The notes under the pieces were generated by a model. That model was not told where the DNA came from. It searched no databases and saw only the letters and a program-made list of their open reading frames with translations. Below are positions 6,997 through 14,126 of a stretch of 14,427 nucleotides of DNA, piece after piece. The stretch spans positions 1 to 14,427 of the forward strand of contig CAYOVG010000170.1 of the NCBI GenBank assembly GCA_964407285.1, written 5' to 3'. Every line of letters begins with the position of its first letter. Position 1 is the stretch's first letter. The position numbers were made by a program, and so were the translations under genes. Origin of the DNA: CAYOVG01 sp964407285. GTDB lineage: Bacteria; Desulfobacterota; Syntrophobacteria; Syntrophobacterales; Syntrophobacteraceae.

Positions 6997-7031
6997 TTGG
7001 GGGGAGTTCAGCCGTTTCGGAACCACCCCAA
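6997..7031 (+). other. Stem-loop between the STAS and RsbR genes
   Basis: TTGGGG (6997-7002) pairs with CCCCAA (7026-7031), and inside it GTTC (7006-7009) pairs with GAAC (7020-7023), separated by a small internal loop, with a 10-base apical loop. There is no T-run after it on either strand, so it is not a classical intrinsic terminator. It may be an RNA processing or stability element that sets different expression of the two halves of the train. Confidence 0.5.
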
Positions 7032-7083
7032 CAGCAGACTGATAAGCTGAAAGCAGGAAACCCGACAACCAGGAGAAACACAA

Positions 7084-7956
7084 GTGGCGGATAAGAACAT
7101 GCAACAGGAAAAGACAGCAGTCAGTCGGATACTGTCTTCCAGGCACAAGGATATTCTGAACGCCTGGCTGGAGAGAATCAAGTCGACATCGGCGATTGGT
7201 CTTCCAGGGCAGATCAACGAACAACACATGGTTATGCAGGCTGAAGAAATCATCAGAAAATTGGCGCCATGCTGCTCCTCGGACGACTATGACGACATGG
7301 AAAAACCGGAACTTGCCGATTTGGTGGGTGCACTGCGCAAGATCAGCACCACCCATGCCAAACAGGGTATATCTCCGGTGGAAACGGCCCTCTTTGTCTT
7401 CTCACTCAAAGAGGTCCTTCTCCAGTTTCTACAGGAAGCATATGGAAGCGATCCCGCCACCATGAACACGGAAATTTTGAAGCTGAACCGTCTGATCGAC
7501 AGAATGGGGCTCGTCACCTTCGACGCCTACACCAAAATCCGGGAGACGGTGATCGCTCAACAGGCCCGGACCATTCTGGATCTATCGACTCCGACGGTCA
7601 AACTTTGGGACAGTATCCTACTCATTCCCCTCATCGGCGTCGTGGATACGCAACGGGCCGCGCAGATCATCGAAGGACTTCTGGAGGCCGTCTTCGACAC
7701 GGAATCCCAGGTAGCCATTCTCGATATCACAGGGGTGCCCATCATCGACACCAAGGTGGCCCAGCACCTGATCAAGACGATTGCCGCGGCCAGAATGCTG
7801 GGTGCGGACGTCATTGTGACCGGCATAAGTCCCGATACGGCCCAGACAATGGTGAAACTCGATATAGACCTCGGGGCCGTACGAACGTGCGGCACGCTCA
7901 GGGCCGGCGTGGCCGAGGCATTCAAGTTGATCGGGAAGAAGATCGTTCAAGTATGA
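7084..7956 (+). CDS. rsbR: RsbR-type stressosome scaffold and sensor
   Basis: RsbR forms the stressosome core together with RsbS, with its N-terminal domain sensing the signal. This 290-residue protein has an all-helical N-terminal domain (about 10-160), as in the globin-like RsbR sensors, a linker helix, and a C-terminal STAS domain (about 168-285) closely resembling Bacillus RsbRA: LIGVVDTQRA, ILDITGVPIIDTKVAQHLI and later GADVIVTGISPDTAQTMV. The two phosphorylated threonines of RsbRA (T171, T205, 34 apart) correspond to T189 and T223, also 34 apart. No haem-binding residue can be assigned from the sequence. GTG at 7084 is preceded by AGGAG (7071-7075) at eight bases. Its stop overlaps the ATG of rsbS. 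Confidence 0.93.
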   Translation: MADKNMQQEKTAVSRILSSRHKDILNAWLERIKSTSAIGLPGQINEQHMVMQAEEIIRKLAPCCSSDDYDDMEKPELADLVGALRKISTTHAKQGISPVETALFVFSLKEVLLQFLQEAYGSDPATMNTEILKLNRLIDRMGLVTFDAYTKIRETVIAQQARTILDLSTPTVKLWDSILLIPLIGVVDTQRAAQIIEGLLEAVFDTESQVAILDITGVPIIDTKVAQHLIKTIAAARMLGADVIVTGISPDTAQTMVKLDIDLGAVRTCGTLRAGVAEAFKLIGKKIVQV

Positions 7957-8333
7957 GGAGAACGAAATTGAAGATTCCTATACTAAAGCTGGGGGATATC
8001 CTGTTGACTTCCATTCCTGAGGATCTCACGGATGAGGATGCCATAGATTTTCAGTCCGATATTCTCGAAAAAGTCAAGAATACCGAAGCCAACGGCGTAG
8101 TCATCGACATTACCGCACTGCAGGTCGTTGATTCCTTCATGGCGCGGGTGATTAACGATACGGCCAATATGGCCAGGCTTCTCGGGGCTGAAGTGGTGCT
8201 GTGCGGAATGAACCCTTCGGTGGCTATCGCGCTGGTCGAGATGGGCAGGGAATTGATCGGCGTCAAAGCGGTGCTGAACCTGGAGCAGGGGGTGAAAGTT
8301 CTTCGCAGGCTCATCGATGAGGACCAGAGATGA
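7953..8333 (+). CDS. rsbS: RsbS-type stressosome core STAS protein
   Basis: RsbS is the single-domain STAS partner that, with RsbR, traps RsbT in the stressosome. The protein matches Bacillus RsbS along its length: KIPILKLG near the start, NGVVIDITALQVVDSFMARV in the centre and EQGVKVLRRL near the end. The phosphorylated serine (S59 in Bacillus) corresponds to S61 in VVDSF. Two starts are possible. ATG 7953 overlaps the rsbR stop and gives 126 residues with an N-terminus like Bacillus RsbS. TTG 7968 has a better ribosome site (GAGGAG, 7955-7960) and gives 121 residues. The ATG is listed. The stop overlaps an ATG at 8330 and is followed by rsbT. Confidence 0.93.
   Translation: MRRTKLKIPILKLGDILLTSIPEDLTDEDAIDFQSDILEKVKNTEANGVVIDITALQVVDSFMARVINDTANMARLLGAEVVLCGMNPSVAIALVEMGRELIGVKAVLNLEQGVKVLRRLIDEDQR
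7955..7960 (+). promoter_or_regulatory. Ribosome binding site for the alternative rsbS start
   Basis: GAGGAG is seven bases upstream of the in-frame TTG at 7968, while the ATG at 7953 has no clear site at the right distance. This makes the TTG a serious alternative unless rsbS is translated by coupling to rsbR. Confidence 0.5.
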
Positions 8334-8386
8334 TCGGCTGTCGGCCGGTCGTCCAGAGTCCCTTTAATCCTCAAGAAGGGTTCTTC

Positions 8387-8788
8387 ATGGACCAGATAAC
8401 GGTAGAGATAAAAGATCAGAAAAACATCATTTCCGCGAGGCAGGAAGGAAGGGACATGGCGCGCAGGCTGGGCTTCCGGCTCGCGGACCAGACCCGCCTC
8501 GCCACCGCCATCTCGGAATTGACGCGGAACGTGATCCAGTATGCGGGAAGTGGTGTTTGCATGATCCAGGATATGTCGGATGCTCACGACCTGAGAATTA
8601 AAGTAGTCGTCGAGGATTTCGGGCCCGGTATTCCCGATGTCGACAAAGCGATGACCTACGGTTTCAGCACGAGCAAAGGACTTGGCGCCGGCTTGCCGGG
8701 CTCGAAAAGCCTGGTGCAGGAATTTGACATTCAATCCAGACCCGGCAACACAAAGGTTACGATCGTTATGTGCCGCAGGAGGCCCTAA
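8387..8788 (+). CDS. rsbT: RsbT-type serine/threonine kinase of the stressosome
   Basis: RsbT phosphorylates RsbR and RsbS, and when released it binds and activates RsbU. From ATG 8387 the product is 133 residues, the same length as Bacillus RsbT. It is a GHKL ATPase with N-box ISELTRNV (E44, N48), an intact G1 box EDFGPGIPD (76-84) and a G2 box KGLGAGLPG (97-105). AGAAGGG (8374-8380) is six bases before this ATG. An earlier in-frame ATG at 8330 overlaps the rsbS stop and would add 19 residues unlike the family, so it is not preferred. Conserved kinase motifs suggest the enzyme is active. Confidence 0.93.
   Translation: MDQITVEIKDQKNIISARQEGRDMARRLGFRLADQTRLATAISELTRNVIQYAGSGVCMIQDMSDAHDLRIKVVVEDFGPGIPDVDKAMTYGFSTSKGLGAGLPGSKSLVQEFDIQSRPGNTKVTIVMCRRRP
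8777..8782 (+). promoter_or_regulatory. Strong ribosome binding site supporting a TTG start
   Basis: A perfect AGGAGG inside the end of rsbT lies six bases before TTG 8789, which itself directly follows the rsbT stop. It is the main reason to accept the TTG start of the next gene. Confidence 0.75.
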
Positions 8789-9301
8789 TTGAACAGCCAT
8801 ATTGCTGATGAGCATAACACCGGTGATTCGAAGATGCGGTCGTCCGGCCCGCTCTTGACGTCCCATGTCCCGCACTCTGAAGCTTACGATCCGAAATCCG
8901 GAGTCCCGGTCCAGGTGACCGAGGAGCACCACATTGCCCGGGCTCGCCGGATGTGCAGAACGCTGGCCTGTGAGATCGGCTTTTCGTCGGTTGAAGCCTG
9001 CTACGTTGAAACGAGCGTTTCGGAGCTTGCCGGCAATCTCGTCTTCCATACGGACCGGGGGGGAACGATTGCTTTCAGGGTTTTACGAGACGAACGGCGA
9101 TTGGGCATCGAAGTTGTTTCAGAAGACGAAGAACCGGGAATTGCCGATATCGGTCTGGCCATGCAGGACGGTTTCAGCACGAAGGGGGGGTTGGGCTGCG
9201 GTCTGCCGGGAGTGAAAAGGCTCATGGATGAATTTGAGATCGAGTCCGAACCGGGGCGGGGCACGCGAATCACGGCAAGGAAATGGAAGAAATGCAGGTA
9301 G
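8789..9301 (+). CDS. Second RsbT-like ATPase, with altered ATP-binding motif
   Basis: A 170-residue paralogue of RsbT placed directly after it. The first 40 or so residues form an extension with no recognisable domain; the rest is the GHKL fold with N-box VSELAGNL (E79, N83), and GGLGCGLPGVKRLMDEF (133-149), which is actually closer to Bacillus RsbT than the first copy at this place. The G1 box reads EDEEPGI (112-118) where RsbT has EDQGPGI, so the first glycine of DxGxG is glutamate. ATP binding may be weakened, and the protein could be a pseudokinase, a competitor for RsbR/RsbS, or a kinase of a separate STAS target. ATG 8834 is an alternative start but lacks the ribosome site. It overlaps the next gene by 19 bases. 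Confidence 0.88.
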   Translation: MNSHIADEHNTGDSKMRSSGPLLTSHVPHSEAYDPKSGVPVQVTEEHHIARARRMCRTLACEIGFSSVEACYVETSVSELAGNLVFHTDRGGTIAFRVLRDERRLGIEVVSEDEEPGIADIGLAMQDGFSTKGGLGCGLPGVKRLMDEFEIESEPGRGTRITARKWKKCR

Positions 9302-9870
9302 CTACGGCTGTACATCCCCTGGAGGGAGAGGAGTACTGTGGAGATGCGGCCGGCTTCTGGACCACGGATTCCGCCACTATCCTGACCGTCATCGACGGAC
9401 TCGGGCACGGCAAGCATGCACAGGCGGCGGCGACGGCCGCCCTGGACTACGTGGCCCATCATTTAGAGCAGCCCTTGCCAGACCTTTTTTCCGGATGCAG
9501 CGACGCCATCAGGGGCACTCGCGGGGTTGCCATGGCTGTAGCCGTGATCGAGGAAGAAACCGGGCTGCTGACCTACGCCGGCATCGGCAATACGCGCGCC
9601 ATGGTTCTCGGAGCAAAGACCACCAGGTTGAACAGCAACTATGGAATAATCGGTGCTGCGTACAAAAGACTGACGACGGAGAAAGTTCAGCTCTCGAATA
9701 ATGACCTGATGTTCATGTTCACGGATGGATTGAAAGAGATCATAGATGTCTCCAACTACGGCGATCTCCTGTCGATAGACCTCCACCGGCTCGCCGGCCG
9801 GCTCCTGGAAGACTGGAGCCTCTTGAGGGATGACGCCGCGATCCTCATCTACAGAAGAGGACCCGATTGA
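9283..9870 (+). CDS. rsbX: RsbX-type PP2C serine phosphatase
   Basis: RsbX removes phosphates from RsbR and RsbS and so resets the stressosome. The 195-residue single-domain protein is the usual RsbX size (199 in Bacillus) and has the PP2C/SpoIIE metal-binding residues D21 in CGDA, D38 in VIDGLGHG, D148 in MFTDGL and D183/D184 in RDDAAIL. There is no sensor domain, unlike RsbU. The ATG at 9283 lies inside the preceding gene; ATG 9292 is also possible. Order rsbR-rsbS-rsbT-(rsbT-like)-rsbX matches the known upstream module of the Bacillus sigB operon, apart from the extra kinase, which strengthens the assignment. Confidence 0.9.
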   Translation: MEEMQVATAVHPLEGEEYCGDAAGFWTTDSATILTVIDGLGHGKHAQAAATAALDYVAHHLEQPLPDLFSGCSDAIRGTRGVAMAVAVIEEETGLLTYAGIGNTRAMVLGAKTTRLNSNYGIIGAAYKRLTTEKVQLSNNDLMFMFTDGLKEIIDVSNYGDLLSIDLHRLAGRLLEDWSLLRDDAAILIYRRGPD

Positions 9871-11837
9871 TGTCCGAAAGGGAATTGCCGCGTCGATTCG
9901 AAGAACTCTTTTCCGCTTATGTCGACCGCCCTCGTGAGGAGTACCTGGCGCATATCGCGGAACTGGGTGAGGAACTGGTCCGGTCCGGCGTACCGCCCGA
10001 GGACATAGCCGAGATATTTGAAGAAGCGCTCCGGAAACTGTCTGAACACGCTCCCGATGTCACCCTCAGGGAAAGCGTCGATCGAATCTCCATCCCCCTG
10101 GTCGAAATGCTCATAGCCTATGGACTCGCCTTCCGGGAACAGCTTTCACGACGGCAGGCTTATGAGAAGACCAGGCTGGCGGCACAGGTCATAGAAAACG
10201 TGTACGAAGGCATCTGGGTGACGGATCGTAACGGCGGGATTCTTATAACGAACCCGGCGCTCCTGCGCATAACGGGCTACACTGCCGATGAGGCGGCCGG
10301 ACGAGGCCTTTCCCTCATTTGCGGACAGGAATCGAACGGCGCGCTGATGAAGAAAATATGGACGAATGTCCGTGAAACGGGCTACTGGAGGGGGGAGTTG
10401 ACCGTCCGGCGCAAGAGCGGAGAGAGATTTCCGGCCCTGCTCACCATAAGTTCCATCAAGGATGACGACGGGAGCGCCGTCAACTACGTCGGAGTGCTCG
10501 ATGACATCACCGAACAGAAGCGACACGAGGAGATCCGGACACTGGAACTGGCGAGAGCAAAACAGATCTACGACCTGGTCATTCGACCGAAGCTGCAGGT
10601 CATCGAAGGCGCCGGGATCAACGTCGAGTGCCTTCCCGCCGAGAACATCGGGGGAGACATCCTCCAGATAACGAAGATAGACGAAAAGAAGTTTCTCGTC
10701 TTCCTGGCCGACGTCACCGGGCATGGCGTTCCCGCAGCCATGACGGCCAACAGCATCAAGATGCTCGTCAGGGAGATATCCCTTGCGGACATCGACCCGG
10801 GCGCCGTCTGCAACCGTCTCAACAAGGCCGTTTGCGGCAACATCCTTCCCGACGACATCGTTGCGGGCTTCTGCGGATTGTTCGACCTGGAAACCATGAC
10901 GCTCGCCTACTGCCTGGCCGGACTGCCCTCCCCCGTCATCGCCTCCGGCGATAACGAGATTCACCTGAAGCCGACCGGCCCCCCCTTGGGAGTCTTCGAC
11001 GACGCCGATTACCGCTCCACAACCGTCCCACTCAAGGCGGGCGATCTGTTCCTCGCGTTCACCGACGGCATTACGGAAGCAAGAGATGGAAACGGGACCA
11101 TTTTCGGAAATTCGGGGGTCCAAAGCTCCGTTGCGGGAAAGGGACTCGATGCGCATACCGCCCCGCGTGAACTTCTGAGCGATGTCGTTCGATTCCAGCA
11201 GAGCAGTTTCTTCTCGGACGACGTCATCCTTCTAGCCATCGAGATCTTCGCAGCCACCGGGGAACCTCTCGGGTCCGCTACCGGATCGTGGAGGTCGTGG
11301 AGCAGGTTCTCGATGGATGCCAAATGCATCCTTGCGGCAAGGACGAAGGACATCCAGCCGGACAGTATGGTCGAAATGGTTATGGAGAACATTTTGTCGA
11401 AGTGCTGCCTGACTTCCGAAGAATTCGGAAAAATAAAGGTCGCCCTGTTCGAAATCCTGTCCAACGCCATCGAGCATGGGAATTTGCAGATGACCGGCTT
11501 CAAGAGAGATCCGGACCTCTACGATACGGAAGAGTACCGGACCATCTTCCGGAATCGTTTAAGCGATCCGGAGTATGGTGAAAGGCTGGTGATCGTCGAG
11601 AGTCTTGTTGAGGACAATGAAGTCCGGATTACCGTGAAGGACGAAGGAAACGGGTTCGACGTCAGAACCGTTGCCGACCCGACGCGGCAGGAGAACCTGG
11701 AAAATTACACCGGTCGGGGCATACGTATTGCCGAAATGGCCGTGGACAAAATAGCCTATGACCTGAAGGGCAACAAAGTCGTTATTACCAAGAAGATCAG
11801 CGAGCGCTTCCAGTTGCTGCGCGACACTGACAACTGA
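9870..11837 (+). CDS. RsbU-like phosphatase: RsbU_N, PAS, PP2C and RsbW-like ATPase
   Basis: The 655-residue product joins four parts. Residues 1-90 resemble the Bacillus RsbU N-terminal domain that binds RsbT (VPPEDIAEIF and EMLIAYGLAFRE). Residues 100-215 are a PAS domain (GIWVTDRNGGI, TNPALLRITGY, GVLDDITEQK). Residues 235-460 form the PP2C/SpoIIE phosphatase with D263, D281 in DVTGHGVPAA, D399 in FTDGITEA and D450/D451. Residues 478-645 form a GHKL ATPase like anti-sigma kinases, with E528 and N532 (EILSNAIEHGN), DEGNGFD (591-597) and GRGIRIA (615-621). The ATG overlaps the preceding TGA (TGATG), after AGAAGAGG. It is likely activated by RsbT and may act on STAS switch proteins. Pairing PP2C with the ATPase recalls HsbR of Pseudomonas, which regulates the STAS protein HsbA. 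Confidence 0.92.
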   Translation: MSERELPRRFEELFSAYVDRPREEYLAHIAELGEELVRSGVPPEDIAEIFEEALRKLSEHAPDVTLRESVDRISIPLVEMLIAYGLAFREQLSRRQAYEKTRLAAQVIENVYEGIWVTDRNGGILITNPALLRITGYTADEAAGRGLSLICGQESNGALMKKIWTNVRETGYWRGELTVRRKSGERFPALLTISSIKDDDGSAVNYVGVLDDITEQKRHEEIRTLELARAKQIYDLVIRPKLQVIEGAGINVECLPAENIGGDILQITKIDEKKFLVFLADVTGHGVPAAMTANSIKMLVREISLADIDPGAVCNRLNKAVCGNILPDDIVAGFCGLFDLETMTLAYCLAGLPSPVIASGDNEIHLKPTGPPLGVFDDADYRSTTVPLKAGDLFLAFTDGITEARDGNGTIFGNSGVQSSVAGKGLDAHTAPRELLSDVVRFQQSSFFSDDVILLAIEIFAATGEPLGSATGSWRSWSRFSMDAKCILAARTKDIQPDSMVEMVMENILSKCCLTSEEFGKIKVALFEILSNAIEHGNLQMTGFKRDPDLYDTEEYRTIFRNRLSDPEYGERLVIVESLVEDNEVRITVKDEGNGFDVRTVADPTRQENLENYTGRGIRIAEMAVDKIAYDLKGNKVVITKKISERFQLLRDTDN

Positions 11838-11851
11838 TGTGGGAGACAACC

Positions 11852-12253
11852 ATGAAGATATTGATCGTTGATGATGATTTCTTGAGCCGGAAGCTGCTGC
11901 ATTTCATACTCGCCCCGTATGGGCATTGCGACATCGCCGTCAATGGCGAAGAGGCAATCCGGGCATTCAAACTGGCCATGGATGAGAAGAAACCCTACGA
12001 CCTCATCTGTCTGGACATCATGATGCCGGAAATGGACGGCCAGGAAGCGATCAAAAAGATTCGAAAAATCGAAAAGGAAAAGGGTATCGGGGCAGTAGAC
12101 GAAGTGAAGGTGATCATGATTACGGCCTTAGGTGATACGCGCAATGTAATCGATGCGTTCTACTTCGGGGGGGCAACCTCCTACCTCGTTAAACCCATCG
12201 ATCACAACAAAGTGGTCAAAGAACTGGAAAACCTCGGTCTGATGCGGAGTTGA
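11852..12253 (+). CDS. Receiver-only response regulator ending the gene train
   Basis: A 133-residue receiver with D7-D9, phosphoacceptor D55 in CLDIMMPEMDG, T91 (MITAL) and K114 (YLVKPID), without output domain. The loop after helix 3 is longer than in CheY (KIEKEKGIGAVDEV), so it is a different subfamily from the two receivers near cheA. GGGAG (11841-11845) six bases upstream favours ATG 11852. An ATG at 11837 overlaps the preceding stop and would add five residues. It could be a further CheA target or partner of the RsbU-like protein, which has no receiver of its own, unlike HsbR. That would put a phosphorelay input on the phosphatase in trans, which is inference. Confidence 0.9.
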   Translation: MKILIVDDDFLSRKLLHFILAPYGHCDIAVNGEEAIRAFKLAMDEKKPYDLICLDIMMPEMDGQEAIKKIRKIEKEKGIGAVDEVKVIMITALGDTRNVIDAFYFGGATSYLVKPIDHNKVVKELENLGLMRS

Positions 12254-12269
12254 AATCTCCGTGATTTTT
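12245..12269 (+). terminator. Weak candidate intrinsic terminator
   Basis: CGGAG (12245-12249) and CTCCG (12257-12261) form a 5-bp stem with a seven-base loop containing the last gene's stop codon, followed by TGATTTTT. The stem is short, so termination would be partial, but this is the only such structure at the end of the train. Confidence 0.4.
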
Positions 12270-12488
12270 ACCTGCCCATGGCCGTTATGATGCCGACCGG
12301 CCATTCCACCTCGAACGGCGCTTCAAGCGTATGATCGGCGCGGGTACATGCCCGGGCCTCGCTCGAAGAGCATCGGAGTCGCCGGAATAGATGATGAACG
12401 GGCTAAGGGGAAACCTTCTCTTGACTTCGGTAAGGAGTTCCCATTCGTTTATGTGCGGCATATTGAGAAAGGTGTTCTCCTGCTTTCC
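12268..12488 (-). pseudogene. Truncated, frameshifted response-regulator receiver remnant
   Basis: Read on the minus strand, one frame (from about 12488 down to about 12370) gives LNMPHINEWELLTEVKRRF and then FIIYSGDSD, the middle of a receiver domain. From there the likeness moves to another frame, which gives ADHTLEAPFEVEWPVGII and ends ITAMGR with TAA at 12270-12268, like the KPF-type C-terminus of receivers. The N-terminal half, with the acidic pair and phosphoacceptor aspartate, is absent, since the stop of the NtrC-like gene abuts it. So it is a decayed fragment. Its source is not evident; it is not a copy of any of the three intact receivers by eye. Confidence 0.6.
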
Positions 12489-12491
12489 TCA

Positions 12492-13898
12492 TCATAATTC
12501 ACTCAACCCCTCTCCATCTTTCTCCTTGCCCAAATCATCCAGAAGGGCCGCCCACCGGGGATTGTCCTTCATCTGCAAAATCTTGCGTTGAACCTGCCTC
12601 ATGGTGACCCCCAGGATGTCGGCAGCCTTTCGCGTATCCCCCCGGGTGAGATTCAACACGAATGCCAGATGAATCTCATCATTTTCTTTAAGAGTACACG
12701 CCGTCCGGACGGACAGCATGAGAGGCGCGCTCTGCTCTCCGAGATGTCCGGGCGAAATCCGGTTCGAATCGCAAAGCAAAACCGCCTTCTCCACCTCTTG
12801 AGCCAGTTCGCGGATATTACCGGGATACTCTCTGCGAACCAGGATTTCCATAGCCTCCGGGCTGAAATCCCGCACGTCCCGTTTGTGGCGCTCGGCGTAC
12901 TTCCGGAGGAAATGCGATGCGAGAAGGGGGATATCGTCTTTTCGTTCCCGCAAGGGGGGAAGGTGAATATGAGCGGACCTCAATCGATACAGAAGATCGA
13001 GCCGAAAGCTTCCTTCCCGGCACGCTCTGTCCAGATCCATGTTCGTTGCCGACACAATTCTGAAATTGAGCTGCATGGTCTTCGTATCGCCAATCCGGGA
13101 TATCTCTTTCTCTTCCAGCACTCGAAGGAGTTTTGCCTGCAGACTCAAAGGAAGCTCCCCGACCTCATCCAGGAAAAGAGTCCCGCCCCCGGTTCGCTCG
13201 AAATAGCCCGCATGCTCCTTCTCGGCCCCCGTGAATGCGCCTTTCACGTATCCGAAAAACTCCCCTTCGAACAGGGCGGCCGGAACTCCCGCAACGTTGA
13301 CGGCCGTGAACGGCCCTTCCGGATGGAGACCCGCGGAATGGAGACCACGGGCGAGCAACTCCTTCCCGGTCCCCGATTCGCCTGTAACCAGGACTGGGAT
13401 TCCACTCCGAGCCATGACAAAGGCATATGCGAGGAGTTCCTTCATCCGCATGTTTTGAGTCACAATGCCGGAAAACGCCTCTTTCACCTGGGCATTTTCG
13501 CGGGATGAGCAGGCGCCGGGCAGACCTGCCAGGAGTGCTTTCCGCTCATGCGCCCGGTGGATCGACAGCAAGAGCCGCTCGTGCTCGACGGGTTTCACGA
13601 GATAGTCATAGGCGCCCAGGCGAACGGCTTTGACGGCCGTCGAGACATCATCCATTGCGGTGAGAATGATGAACTCGGTCGAGGGAGCCAACGGTTTTGC
13701 CGCTTCGAGCACCTGCAGCCCACCGATGTCCGACATAACAAGGTCGAGCAATACGATGTCGTAGTCCTTTTCCTTGATTCGATCGAGAGCGCATCTGCCG
13801 CTCTGGCAGATTTCCAGGCGCCGCAGCCCATTCCTTCTGAGGATGCGCGCTACAGTCCTCAAAGCCGTTTCCTCGTCGTCCACAATAAGGATCTTCAT
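12492..13898 (-). CDS. NtrC-family sigma-54-dependent response regulator
   Basis: The 468-residue protein has a receiver (D7/D8, phosphoacceptor D52 in LLDLVMSD, K102 in YLVKPVE), an AAA+ domain with Walker A GESGTGKE (173-180), the sigma-54-contacting loop GAFTGA (220-225), Walker B TLFLDEVGE (240-248) and arginine-finger region, and a C-terminal Fis-type helix-turn-helix (about 420-445, DTRKAADILGVTMRQVQRKI). It would activate sigma-54 promoters after phosphorylation. The start ATG has AAAGAGG just upstream, with short spacing. It is convergent with the chemosensory-stressosome train and has no histidine kinase beside it within the window; CheA or a distant kinase could be the phosphodonor. 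No -24/-12 promoter was seen by eye, so its targets are unknown. Confidence 0.95.
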   Translation of the reverse strand: MKILIVDDEETALRTVARILRRNGLRRLEICQSGRCALDRIKEKDYDIVLLDLVMSDIGGLQVLEAAKPLAPSTEFIILTAMDDVSTAVKAVRLGAYDYLVKPVEHERLLLSIHRAHERKALLAGLPGACSSRENAQVKEAFSGIVTQNMRMKELLAYAFVMARSGIPVLVTGESGTGKELLARGLHSAGLHPEGPFTAVNVAGVPAALFEGEFFGYVKGAFTGAEKEHAGYFERTGGGTLFLDEVGELPLSLQAKLLRVLEEKEISRIGDTKTMQLNFRIVSATNMDLDRACREGSFRLDLLYRLRSAHIHLPPLRERKDDIPLLASHFLRKYAERHKRDVRDFSPEAMEILVRREYPGNIRELAQEVEKAVLLCDSNRISPGHLGEQSAPLMLSVRTACTLKENDEIHLAFVLNLTRGDTRKAADILGVTMRQVQRKILQMKDNPRWAALLDDLGKEKDGEGLSEL

Positions 13899-14099
13899 AG
13901 CCTCTTTCGCCTATGGTGGTAATGATGTTCACCAATCAGTATCGACAATCCGGGAAGAGCACATTTGCCGTCGATGAGCAGACCCGGAAAATTCTATCAC
14001 GTAGTACCGCAAAAACGAAGGGGATCACAGCCTCACCACGCTGCAATCCCCCCAGTCAGGCGCCTGCCGGCGGCAAAATCCCCATGAAACCGGCGATGG

Positions 14100-14123
14100 A
14101 ATCGAATCTGCAACCCTTCGATT
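14100..14123. other. Perfect 7-bp inverted repeat upstream of the NtrC-like gene
   Basis: AATCGAA (14100-14106) and TTCGATT (14117-14123) flank a 10-base loop. It overlaps the candidate -10 box of the minus-strand gene, so it could be an operator, but a chance match is also possible. Confidence 0.35.
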
Positions 14124-14126
14124 ATA
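14121..14126 (-). promoter_or_regulatory. Candidate -10 box for the NtrC-like gene
   Basis: On the minus strand these bases read TATAAT, a perfect -10 hexamer. No good -35 hexamer is found at 16-18 bp, and the implied leader is about 215 bases. This makes it a weak candidate only. Confidence 0.3.

Noticed and set aside
10647..10670. Damaged metal site (GGDILQI) in the RsbU-like phosphatase
   Set aside because: Bacillus RsbU also lacks the second aspartate at this place (SGDYYHF), so it is not evidence of inactivity.
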